A stretch of DNA of 64,000 nt from Bacillota bacterium (GTDB taxonomy: Bacteria; Bacillota; Clostridia; Lachnospirales; Lachnospiraceae): contig JAEZOB010000009.1 in NCBI GenBank assembly GCA_023414355.1, positions 124,001-188,000 of the forward strand. The letters run 5' to 3'. The notes beneath the pieces were generated by a model. It saw nothing but the letters and a program-made list of their open reading frames with translations. It was not told where the DNA came from and searched no databases. Positions 42,033-50,162 of this stretch are shown piece after piece. A program made the translations under genes and the position numbers. Position 1 is the stretch's first letter. Each line of letters starts with the position of its first letter.

Positions 42033-43925
42033 ATGGGAAAGCATCTGGATTACCAAAGCAAAATCAAAGAAATATACGAAAACCCGATTGGACACGATAT
42101 CATCTATAAGCTGTTGCTCCAACTGAATAAGAAGGAGTCGTTACTGCTAAATCCTGTAGTAGGCAATCTTCGTCTGAAGACAATTGCCGGGCTTACGAAG
42201 AAGAGCCTGGGAACAGGTTTCTTTGATACATTGCTTACGCTATTGAATAGTGAACAGGATACCCCTGTTCCGGTCAAGGGAGAGACTACGAAGGCCTGGT
42301 GGAAGGAAGCGGTATTTTACCAGATCTACCCCAGAAGCTTTCAGGATTCGAACGGAGACGGGGTTGGAGATTTACAGGGAATTCTATCTCGACTCGATTA
42401 CCTAAAGGAGCTTGGGGTAGATGCGATCTGGCTGTCCCCCATCTATGATTCACCTAACGATGACAACGGATATGATATTCGGGATTATTGCGGTATCATG
42501 AAGGAATTCGGAACGATGGAGGACTTTGACCTTCTGCTTGCAGCAATCCATGAGCGCGGTATGCGCCTGATTATGGATCTGGTGGTCAATCATACCTCGG
42601 ATGAACACCCCTGGTTTAAGGCAGCAATTACGGAACCCTCCTCCAAATACCATGATTATTATATGCTTCGTAAGGGAACGAAGGAGGCTGCACCTAATAA
42701 TTGGAGCTCCTTCTTTTCCGGATCTGCCTGGAACTACTATGAGGAAGTTGGCGAATGGGGGCTTCATCTGTTCTCGAAGAAGCAGATGGATCTGAATTGG
42801 GACAACGAGGAGGTCCGGAAGGAGATCAGCCAAATGATCCGTTGGTGGCTCAGAAAGGGAGTGGATGGTTTTCGGCTGGATGTGATTAATTATATCTCCA
42901 AGCGGGAGGGACTTCCGCTGGGAGATGAAAGTATCGGAAAGCTCATGGGCTATTTCGGGATAGAACATTATTATTATGGACCTAAGCTTCATAAATACTT
43001 AAAGGAGCTTAAGGAGGAGGCCTTTGAGCCATACCGGGCATTTACCGTAGGAGAAACTCCGGGAGTAGGACAGGAAATGTGTAAGCTTCTGACCGGTGAG
43101 GAGAGGAGAGAGCTGGATATGGTATTCTCCTTTGACCAGCTGGAGACACCCGGGCATGTACGTTTTGATGATTATCAGTACGATTTGAATTATCTGAAGG
43201 AATATCTGTGTGATTGGATGGAGAATTACACGGGTAACTGTTGGATGTCGCTCTTTTATGAGAATCACGATAATCCTAGAATGATTTCTAAGGTGAACCC
43301 CGACCCGGCATATCGTAAGGTAATCGCAAAGCTTTTGGCAATGCTTCAGCTGACTCTAAAGGGAACACCGTTTCTATTCCAGGGGCAGGAGATCGGCAGC
43401 GTCAATCATAGCTTCAGATCGATCGAGGACCTGCGGGATGTGGAGAGTATTAATTACTATGAGGAGCTGATACCATCCTTAGGACGAGAGGCGGCTTTTC
43501 ATAAGGTCCTGTGCGGCAGCAGGGATCATGCCAGAACACCGATGCAGTGGAGCAGCGGCAGGAATGCCGGTTTTTCGGAGGGAACTCCCTGGATTGCTCT
43601 GGATTCGGACTACCTCGAGTGGAACGTGGAAAAACAGCTGCAGGAGGAGGATTCAGTCCTCACATTTTACCGAAAGCTGATCCGTCTGCGGAAAGAAAAT
43701 GAAACCTTGATCTACGGCGCCTTCGAAGCGGTGGATAAGAAACGGAAGGATCTCTTTTGCTATCGGCGCAGTAATCCGGGTGGAGTGTTTTTCGTTGAGT
43801 GCAATTTAAGTAGTAAGCTAATTCGGGGTAATTCTGACAGTAAGAGTTGTGAGCTCCTTCTGAGCAATTATCCTGGGCAGCAGGAGTTGTTGCGGCCCTA
43901 TGAAGTGAGATTGTACCGGGCATAG
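42033..43925 (+). CDS. GH13 alpha-glucosidase (oligo-1,6-glucosidase type) with an N-terminal helical extension
   Basis: 630 residues. A helical extension of about 85 residues (PIGHDIIYKLLLQLNKKES, then FFDTLLTLLN) precedes a complete GH13 barrel that starts at WWKEAVFYQIYPRSFQD. DLVVNHTS, FRLDVINY (nucleophile Asp), FTVGETPG (acid/base Glu) and FYENHDNPR (transition-state Asp) are intact. It is cytosolic and would cleave imported isomaltose- or sucrose-type oligosaccharides. GGGAGGAACG precedes ATG 42033, and the upstream extension is in frame and well translated in codon use. The extension resembles the C-terminal tail of the GH3 enzyme two genes on. Confidence 0.9.
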   Translation: MGKHLDYQSKIKEIYENPIGHDIIYKLLLQLNKKESLLLNPVVGNLRLKTIAGLTKKSLGTGFFDTLLTLLNSEQDTPVPVKGETTKAWWKEAVFYQIYPRSFQDSNGDGVGDLQGILSRLDYLKELGVDAIWLSPIYDSPNDDNGYDIRDYCGIMKEFGTMEDFDLLLAAIHERGMRLIMDLVVNHTSDEHPWFKAAITEPSSKYHDYYMLRKGTKEAAPNNWSSFFSGSAWNYYEEVGEWGLHLFSKKQMDLNWDNEEVRKEISQMIRWWLRKGVDGFRLDVINYISKREGLPLGDESIGKLMGYFGIEHYYYGPKLHKYLKELKEEAFEPYRAFTVGETPGVGQEMCKLLTGEERRELDMVFSFDQLETPGHVRFDDYQYDLNYLKEYLCDWMENYTGNCWMSLFYENHDNPRMISKVNPDPAYRKVIAKLLAMLQLTLKGTPFLFQGQEIGSVNHSFRSIEDLRDVESINYYEELIPSLGREAAFHKVLCGSRDHARTPMQWSSGRNAGFSEGTPWIALDSDYLEWNVEKQLQEEDSVLTFYRKLIRLRKENETLIYGAFEAVDKKRKDLFCYRRSNPGGVFFVECNLSSKLIRGNSDSKSCELLLSNYPGQQELLRPYEVRLYRA

Positions 43926-43969
43926 AGCATCAGGCTTAGCTTTCGGCACAGAATTCATTCGATAAGGAG

Positions 43970-44131
43970 GAAGAGTGAAGGAAAAGCATCTTCACAATGC
44001 GAATAGAATAATATTCGCACTAGAAAGAACTACAAAATTGAAATCAAACGAATTCAAGAATTCGTTATGGAATTTCATTTTGTAGTTCTTTTAGGTACTG
44101 TATGTGCCGCCGTAGGGCGGCGGAATGGAGG
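43970..44131 (+). repeat. Multi-hairpin leader cassette, copy 2 (upstream of the GH3 gene)
   Basis: Hairpins in order: GTGAAG-N9-CTTCAC (43975-43995), GCGAATA-GAATAA-TATTCGC (43999-44018), a 64-base fold 44026-44089 with tip AACGAATTC-AA-GAATTCGTT, and GCCGCC-GTAG-GGCGGC (44106-44121), then GGAATGGAGG as the ribosome binding site. About 135 bases align with 18845-18981. Confidence 0.9.
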
Positions 44132-44136
44132 ATATT

Positions 44137-46596
44137 ATGGATAAAAATACAATAGAGGATCAAAAGCTTTCCTTCCGTGAGCAGGCAGAGAAGCTTGTGG
44201 CACAGATGACCCTTGAGGAGAAAGCCTCTCTGTGTTCCGGGAAGGACTGTTGGACACTAAAACCGATTGAGCGACTCGGACTCGATTCTGTGATGATGTG
44301 TGATGGACCACACGGACTTCGTAAGCAGATTGGAGAGACAGATAATCTCGGGATTGGGGACAGCCTTCCGTCCACCTGCTTTCCGACTGCCAGTGCCCTG
44401 GCCTGCAGCTTCGATGTGGAGCTTGCCCATGAAGTGGGTAAGGCCATCGGCGAAGAGTGCCTTCAGGAGGAGGTTTCCGTTGTCCTGGGCCCTGGGGTCA
44501 ATATGAAGAGGAGCCCCTACTGCGGACGTAATTTTGAATATTACAGTGAAGATCCGAAGCTGTCAGGGGAGATCGCAGCTGAATTCATCAAGGGTGTCCA
44601 AAGTACCGGTGTCGGTACTTCACTGAAGCACTTTGCTGTCAATAATCAGGAAAGACGCAGAATGACGGTGAATGCAGTGGTGGATGAACGGACACTTCGG
44701 GAGACCTATCTGAGGGCTTTCGAGATAGCCGTAAAGAAGGGGAAGCCTAAGACGGTCATGTGCGCTTATAACAGGCTGAACGGGGAATACTGCAGTGAGA
44801 ACCTGGAGCTTCTGACGAAAATCCTGCGTGAAGGGTGGGGATTTACGGGGATTGTCATATCGGATTGGGGTGCAGTGAATGATCGGCCACTTGGAGTTGC
44901 TGCTGGTCTGGACTTGGAGATGCCGGGTAGTATGGGGATCAATGATGCCAAAATAATCACTGCCGTAAGGGAAGGAAAGCTGTCAGAGGCTAAGCTTAAT
45001 CAGACAGCAATTCGAATGACCGAATTTATCCTGGAATGCATGGCAGCAAGGAAACCGGGGTATCGCTATGATACCGAGGCACATCATAAGCTTGCGGTAA
45101 CTGCAGCATTGCAGTCCTCAGTATTACTGAAAAATGAGGGGAATATCCTTCCGGGTAAGATAACACAGAAGGCAGCGGTGATCGGTGCCTTTGCCAAAAA
45201 GCCAAGATATCAGGGAGCTGGAAGCTCCAAGCTTCATCCGCACCGTGTAGACTCTGCGTATGAAGCTCTAGAGAAAATGGGAATGAACCTCACCTATGCG
45301 AAAGGTTACTACCTTGGTAAGGATAGAAAACGGAATGAAGCCAGGAAGGAGGAGCTGATCGCTGAAGCATGTGAGGCAGCAAAGGGCAAGGACATCGTTT
45401 ATGTCTTTGCAGGCTTGACAGAAGGATATGAATCAGAAGGCTTTGATCGTACCACGATGGCTATGCCGGATTTACATAATCAACTGATTGAAGCAGTGGC
45501 TTCCTGTAATCCAAATACGGTTGTAATTCTTCATGGCGGAGCACCGATGGAATTGCCCTGGTATGATAAGGTAAAGGGAATCCTGTTGGCTTACCTTGGT
45601 GGTGAGGGGATCGGTACGGCCGTAGCAGAGCTTCTGACGGGACGAGCAGTTCCCTGCGGTAAGCTGGCGGAAACCTGGCCGCTTCGAGGCTCGGATGCTC
45701 CTGCCTATCTTTATTACCCTGGTGGGAGAAATACAGTCGAACATCGGGAAAGTATCTATGTGGGTTATCGTTATTATGAAAAAGCACATAAGCCAATCCG
45801 TTTCGTTTTTGGACATGGTCTGTCCTATACAAGCTTTGGTTATTCTGACTTAAAGCTTGATAAGGCCAGCTATGAGTATGGGGATGTTCTGCAGGTTTCC
45901 TTTACTGTGACCAATCTGGGAGAAGTTGCTGCGAAGGAGACGGCAATGGTATTTATGGGTCATAGCAATGCCAGGGTCTTTCTTCCGGAGAAGGAATTGA
46001 AGGGCTTTACCAAGGTAGAGCTTGCCCCGGGAGAAAGAAAGACAGTGACGATGATGCTGGATACCATGGAGTTTGGTTATTATAATACTTTGATTCATGA
46101 TTGGTATGCGGAAGGCGGTGAATATACCATCCTTGCAGGGAGCAGTTCAACCGACTGTAGCCTGGTTGGTAAGGTAACCATCAGTTGTCCGGAATTACCT
46201 CAACCGGATTATCGAGAGACGGCACCTTCCTATTATCAGCTGCCTGAAGAGGAGTTAAGAATAAGCGAAGGGGAATTTGAGGCTCTATACGGCAGAAAGC
46301 TGCCGGTACATGACAGTATTCCCTGCAGGCCCTACGATCATAACAATACCATGGAGGATATCAGTCACACCCTGCTTGGTAAGCTCATTCTTATTGCAGC
46401 AGACAGAATGACGAAGAAAGTCGCCGGGGAGGGCGAAGAGGATGAAGCCATGATGTCTAGTATGATCAAAGAGATGCCCTTCCATTCCGTAGTTGCTTCT
46501 GGGGAAGGTGTGATATCAGAAAGGCAGATGGAAGGTCTTCTGCAATTACTGAACGGTCACTGGATAAAAGGCATCAAAATGCTGTTAAAAGCATAA
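44137..46596 (+). CDS. GH3 beta-glucosidase with C-terminal fibronectin-like and helical domains
   Basis: 819 residues. The (beta/alpha)8 domain contains the Asp nucleophile in IVISDWGAVNDR. The second domain (about 320-545) has AAVIGAFAKKPRYQGAGS. A fibronectin III-like domain follows (about 575-690: VSFTVTNLGEVAAKETAM), then a helical tail (about 740-819: LLGKLILIAADRM, MEGLLQLLNGHWIKGIKMLL) common in clostridial GH3. There is no signal peptide, so it acts on imported beta-glucosides. The start at 44137 was selected because GGAATGGAGG of the cassette precedes it. Translation is separable from GH13 through that leader. Confidence 0.93.
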   Translation: MDKNTIEDQKLSFREQAEKLVAQMTLEEKASLCSGKDCWTLKPIERLGLDSVMMCDGPHGLRKQIGETDNLGIGDSLPSTCFPTASALACSFDVELAHEVGKAIGEECLQEEVSVVLGPGVNMKRSPYCGRNFEYYSEDPKLSGEIAAEFIKGVQSTGVGTSLKHFAVNNQERRRMTVNAVVDERTLRETYLRAFEIAVKKGKPKTVMCAYNRLNGEYCSENLELLTKILREGWGFTGIVISDWGAVNDRPLGVAAGLDLEMPGSMGINDAKIITAVREGKLSEAKLNQTAIRMTEFILECMAARKPGYRYDTEAHHKLAVTAALQSSVLLKNEGNILPGKITQKAAVIGAFAKKPRYQGAGSSKLHPHRVDSAYEALEKMGMNLTYAKGYYLGKDRKRNEARKEELIAEACEAAKGKDIVYVFAGLTEGYESEGFDRTTMAMPDLHNQLIEAVASCNPNTVVILHGGAPMELPWYDKVKGILLAYLGGEGIGTAVAELLTGRAVPCGKLAETWPLRGSDAPAYLYYPGGRNTVEHRESIYVGYRYYEKAHKPIRFVFGHGLSYTSFGYSDLKLDKASYEYGDVLQVSFTVTNLGEVAAKETAMVFMGHSNARVFLPEKELKGFTKVELAPGERKTVTMMLDTMEFGYYNTLIHDWYAEGGEYTILAGSSSTDCSLVGKVTISCPELPQPDYRETAPSYYQLPEEELRISEGEFEALYGRKLPVHDSIPCRPYDHNNTMEDISHTLLGKLILIAADRMTKKVAGEGEEDEAMMSSMIKEMPFHSVVASGEGVISERQMEGLLQLLNGHWIKGIKMLLKA

Positions 46597-46622
46597 AAAT
46601 CTGCTACTAATAATTCCTAAAA

Positions 46623-46668
46623 CTTCCGATATATGGTATACAACTCTAAAAATTTCTTATGTCGGAAG
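46623..46668 (+). promoter_or_regulatory. Hairpin sequestering part of the ribosome binding site
   Basis: CTTCCGATAT pairs with ATGTCGGAAG (one G-U); the right arm contains GGAAG of the GGAAGGTGGG site before ATG 46679. Confidence 0.4.
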
Positions 46669-46678
46669 GTGGGATTGC

Positions 46679-47746
46679 ATGATAATTAATAGTTCGATCG
46701 TATCAATGTCATCAGCATCACAGCGTCGCACGGAACAGAGGAGCTCGGAGCAGGTAACAGCCTGGACAGGAGGTCAGAAAAACTCAAAGACAGGAAATAC
46801 GGATGAGAAACAGCTCTCTATGGCGGAAATCATGGCGCAGATGAGAGAAAAACTGCAATACAATTCGCTGGATCAAACCTCTCATGTGGAGCCATATGGA
46901 GAAGTTCCCCTAGAACTGTCAGACGAAGATCGTAGTCTGATTGAACTGCTGAATCGGCTGCTGGAGGCACTATCGGGAAAGAAGCTCAAATTCCAGGCTC
47001 CGAAGAAATTACTGATTCAGCAGAATCAAAGTCTTATGACCGGACTGAAGCCTCTTGTACTGACTCCTCAAACCGCAATCAGGGGATTTGGGCTTCAGAT
47101 TACAAGAAGTGTACAATATTCCGAAGAAGAGAGTATGAGCTTTACTTCAGTCGGCAAAGTAACTACTGCAGACGGAAGAAACATATCCTTCGGCGTAGAT
47201 TTGAATCTCAGCCGTTCCTTTGTATCGGAAAGCAATTTGTCCTTTTCCACAGGTGCCCTGACGGATCCGCTGGTTATCAATTTCGGACAGGAAGGTGCAG
47301 CCCTGACGGCACAGAAGTATTCCTTTGATCTTAATCTCGACGGAAAGAATGATCAGATATCCTTTACCAAATCAGGCAGCGGTTTTCTGGTATATGACAA
47401 GAATGGAGATGGCATCATAGGCAATGGCAGTGAAATGTTTGGGCCAAAGACAGGCAATGGATTTCTTGAGTTAGCCCAGTATGATGAAGATGGGAATAAC
47501 TGGATTGATGAGAATGATTCGATTTATGATAAGCTGCAGATATGGACGAAGGATTCTGAGGGAAAGGATCAGCTGATAGCGATCGGTAAAAAAGGAATCG
47601 GAGCCATCTATCTTGGCTCCGTAAACAGTACCTTTTCTTTAAAGAATGATAACAATGATACCTTGGGGCAGATCAGAAAGACCGGTGTTTTTCTGAATGA
47701 GAACGGAACAGCCGGCACCATACAGCATATTGACATCAGTCTGTAG
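46679..47746 (+). CDS. Protein with calcium-loop-like repeats (EF-hand/VCBS style)
   Basis: 355 residues. The N-terminal 120 are polar and probably disordered. Residues about 215-300 have DLNLDGKNDQISF, VYDKNGDGIIGNGSEMFG and YDEDGNNWIDENDS, which are Asp-rich loops resembling calcium-binding dockerin/EF-hand motifs and the RTX-neighbour domain found in many Clostridia. The rest is beta-rich. No signal peptide is evident, so it is either cytosolic or exported by another route. Function unknown. It ends overlapping the OhrR-like gene by 11 bases tail to tail. GGAAGGTGGG precedes the ATG. Confidence 0.65.
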   Translation: MIINSSIVSMSSASQRRTEQRSSEQVTAWTGGQKNSKTGNTDEKQLSMAEIMAQMREKLQYNSLDQTSHVEPYGEVPLELSDEDRSLIELLNRLLEALSGKKLKFQAPKKLLIQQNQSLMTGLKPLVLTPQTAIRGFGLQITRSVQYSEEESMSFTSVGKVTTADGRNISFGVDLNLSRSFVSESNLSFSTGALTDPLVINFGQEGAALTAQKYSFDLNLDGKNDQISFTKSGSGFLVYDKNGDGIIGNGSEMFGPKTGNGFLELAQYDEDGNNWIDENDSIYDKLQIWTKDSEGKDQLIAIGKKGIGAIYLGSVNSTFSLKNDNNDTLGQIRKTGVFLNENGTAGTIQHIDISL

Positions 47747-48251
47747 GAGATTCGTCTGGTAAAGCATCCTCGGATACATCCAAACGCTGCATCATTTTGT
47801 GGAGTGCAGTAAGCAGTTCTCCGGCCAGAGAGGCCTCCAGATCAAGAGTACAGATCATGCTTTTTGGTATTGCCAGGGCTTTCTTCTTTAGGTCATGACC
47901 CTTATCGGTTAATAGAATATATACATTACGCTCATCGCTGGAGCTCCGGATTCTCTTCACATAGTCCAGAGCCTCCAGCTTTTTTAACATTGGAGTCAGG
48001 GTGCCGGAATCCAGATAAAGCCTTTTCCCTAAGTCTTTTACCGTAATATCATCCTGCTCCCAGAGGGCCATCAGAATGATATAGCCTGTATAGGTAAGAC
48101 CATAGGGATCCAGCAAGGGTTTGTATTTTTTGATAATCTCCTTAGAGCATACATATAAGGAAAAACACAGCTGGTTATCCAGCATCAGAAGCTCGTAGCC
48201 TTCTGAGTCGGAGGTGTTATCTGAAACGTTAGGAACAGTTTGGTCAGCCAT
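47736..48251 (-). CDS. OhrR-like MarR-family peroxide-sensing regulator
   Basis: 171 residues. LDNQLCFSLYVCSKEIIKKY includes the reactive Cys29 position of OhrR, where oxidation by organic hydroperoxide releases DNA. The winged helix follows (ITVKDLGKRLYLDSGTLTPM, KRIRSSSDERNVYI). About 20 residues at the N-terminus are extra compared with typical OhrR. It is divergent from a nitroreductase gene, which it probably controls; no ohrA is in the window. A GAGGAAG site precedes the ATG at 48251. Confidence 0.82.
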   Translation of the reverse strand: MADQTVPNVSDNTSDSEGYELLMLDNQLCFSLYVCSKEIIKKYKPLLDPYGLTYTGYIILMALWEQDDITVKDLGKRLYLDSGTLTPMLKKLEALDYVKRIRSSSDERNVYILLTDKGHDLKKKALAIPKSMICTLDLEASLAGELLTALHKMMQRLDVSEDALPDESPTD

Positions 48252-48329
48252 TATGCTTCCTCGCTTTCTTATGATTAAGGCTGTAATACATAACAGCCTG
48301 TTCTATATAGTTTTTCATGAATTGAATAC

Positions 48330-48422
48330 TTTACAATTTGATTTTATACAATTATTTAAAAAAAGTCAACAAGACTATTGACAAATACAATAAAATGGTA
48401 TTTAATTGAATTGTAAACAATT
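48330..48422. promoter_or_regulatory. OhrR-nitroreductase intergenic control region
   Basis: TTGACA (48378-48383), 17-base spacer and TTTAAT (48401-48406) form the nitroreductase promoter. AATTGT-AA-ACAATT (48409-48422) overlaps its start, and TACAATT occurs twice at 48332 and 48347; both resemble the TACAATT-AAATTGTA type of OhrR site. Confidence 0.55.
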
Positions 48423-48549
48423 TAAAATGCTTCCAATCAAATGAATAAAATATAAGTCATCGCTGAACAATAGCAAGAGGATGACAGGAACAGAACAAGT
48501 AAATGAAACTTTAAAAAATAAATTGTTACTACAGAAAGGAAGGAATAGT

Positions 48550-49149
48550 ATGAATAATAATTTTAATCAGGCGATTGTAAACCGCAGATCCGTATATGCC
48601 ATAGGCAAAAATGTAGCCCATTCCCCGGAGGAGATTAAACAGTTAGTAGAGCATGCAGTAAAATACACACCTGCTGCGTTCAACTCCCAGAGTGCAAGAG
48701 CCGTCGTTTTGATGGGAAGTAACCATGACAGGTTATGGGATATTGTCAGAGAGACACTCAGACCGCTCGTTCCCGCTGAGAACTTTGCTTCCACTGATGC
48801 GAAGATTGCTTCCTTCCAGGCTGGGTTAGGAACTGTTCTGTTCTTCGAGGAGCAGAATATCGTGAAGGGTCTTCAGGAGCAGTTTTCATTATATAGTGAT
48901 AACTTCCCGATCTGGTCTCTACAGTCCAATGGTATGTTGGAATATGTGGTATGGACAGTGCTTGCAGAGGTGGGAATTGGTGCTTCTTTGCAGCATTACA
49001 ATCCACTGATTGACGATGAGGTAAGAAAGGCCTGGAACCTTCCCGGTAGCTGGAAGCTGTTAGCACAGATGCCCTTTGGAAGTATTGAAGCGGAGCCCGG
49101 AGCCAAGGAATTTGCACCGATTGAAGATAGAGTGAAGTTTTTCGCATAA
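48550..49149 (+). CDS. Nitroreductase-family protein (HBN1/YfhC type)
   Basis: 199 residues. NRRSVYAIGKNVAHSPEEI and TPAAFNSQSARAVVL are the FMN-binding start of the short nitroreductase group, and LPSWK-like and LLAQMPFGSIEAEPG the end. These flavoproteins reduce nitro, quinone or enone compounds with NAD(P)H. ATG 48550 was taken since GAAAGGAAGGA precedes it; the in-frame ATG at 48481 would add 23 non-conserved residues. It is divergent from the OhrR-like regulator, which fits redox stress induction. Confidence 0.85.
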   Translation: MNNNFNQAIVNRRSVYAIGKNVAHSPEEIKQLVEHAVKYTPAAFNSQSARAVVLMGSNHDRLWDIVRETLRPLVPAENFASTDAKIASFQAGLGTVLFFEEQNIVKGLQEQFSLYSDNFPIWSLQSNGMLEYVVWTVLAEVGIGASLQHYNPLIDDEVRKAWNLPGSWKLLAQMPFGSIEAEPGAKEFAPIEDRVKFFA

Positions 49150-49188
49150 TCCGGTTATAGTAACAAATATGATATCATTGGCTTTTAC

Positions 49189-49250
49189 TAAAATTCTAAT
49201 AGATAATCCGAAAGGATATCCAGGGAAGGATTTTGGTAAAAGCCATTTTT
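49189..49250 (+). terminator. Terminator after the nitroreductase gene
   Basis: TGGCTTTTAC-T-AAAAT pairs with ATTTTG-GTAAAAGCCA, followed by five T. Confidence 0.7.
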
Positions 49251-49271
49251 GTGCAATAGAATGTTCTATAT

Positions 49272-49298
49272 CAAAGAATGTATCAAGTACATTCTTTG
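49272..49298. terminator. Second hairpin before the permuted papain-like gene
   Basis: CAAAGAATGTA-TCAAG-TACATTCTTTG, a perfect 11-bp stem ending in a T-rich stretch. TGCTATAAT, an extended -10 element with TATAAT at 49344-49349, follows downstream. Confidence 0.55.
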
Positions 49299-49385
49299 TT
49301 TATAAAAATTACTAGAAAGGTTTCAATGGACAACCTTCTGTGCTATAATGCTTAGGTAGATTTGTTAAGCAGAAGGATGGGGGAT

Positions 49386-50015
49386 ATGCTGACAGAAAAA
49401 AGATTCGGACAGGATATTTATATCGTATTTCTGTCCACCAACACGATGATGGGTAAAGGGATTCGGTTCTTTACGAGGAATCGATACAGTCATGTAACAA
49501 TATCGCTGGATCAGGATTTACATACGATGTATTCCTTTGCCAGATATCATATCAATTCTCCGATTCGGGGAGGCTTTGTGATAGAACAACCGATACGATA
49601 TCTGTATGATGATCAGGATGTTTCTGTGAAGCTATGCAGAATCAGTGTTAGCAGCGAGGAGTATCACCGTATACAAAGTGAAATCACACATTTTGTTGCC
49701 AACAGGGAGAAGCTGATTTACAATACCCCGAATGCGTTGCTTTCCTTATTTGGAAGACAGTTGTCAGTGAAGGATATGTACACCTGTCTGGAGTTTGTCA
49801 CATATCTGCTCCGATATCCCAGGATTTTAACGATTCATGAGTTGGAGCACAGACTAAAGCAGCAGGTAATATATCACGGAAGTTTAAAGCAGATCGTATC
49901 CACGGAACAACCCTGGACGGAGGATGATTATTTTGTCCGGAGGGATGTAACCGGGATTGTATCGGATACGGTTCATCATATCAGGAAGGTTGCTGTCAGG
50001 GTGATCCAGGCCTGA
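49386..50015 (+). CDS. Possible permuted papain-like (NlpC/LRAT-type) protein
   Basis: 209 residues. IYIVFLSTNTMMGKGIRFFT, then RYSHVTISLD gives a candidate catalytic His, and about 100 residues later DMYTCLEFVTYLL gives a candidate Cys. That order (His before Cys) is the circularly permuted form of the NlpC/P60 superfamily, as in YiiX and LRAT proteins, which hydrolyse amides or esters of lipids and peptidoglycan. There is no signal peptide. ATG 49386 was chosen because GAAGG lies about nine bases upstream. The function is inferred only from motif layout. Confidence 0.55.
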   Translation: MLTEKRFGQDIYIVFLSTNTMMGKGIRFFTRNRYSHVTISLDQDLHTMYSFARYHINSPIRGGFVIEQPIRYLYDDQDVSVKLCRISVSSEEYHRIQSEITHFVANREKLIYNTPNALLSLFGRQLSVKDMYTCLEFVTYLLRYPRILTIHELEHRLKQQVIYHGSLKQIVSTEQPWTEDDYFVRRDVTGIVSDTVHHIRKVAVRVIQA

Positions 50016-50162
50016 GGGAATGGAGAGTTTGAAATGCAGGGTTATTATTATGACACCTTGCAATTCTCTCTTTGGTTGGAAAAGCACATCGGATCAGTAT
50101 ACAAAAGCTATAAATAATACAATAATACATAGGATGAAACGAACAGAGAGGATGTTAACAAG

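Noticed and set aside
42450..42992. 180-codon open frame on the minus strand inside the GH13 gene
   Set aside because: It lies wholly opposite a well-conserved GH13 barrel, has no ribosome binding site and no recognisable domain.
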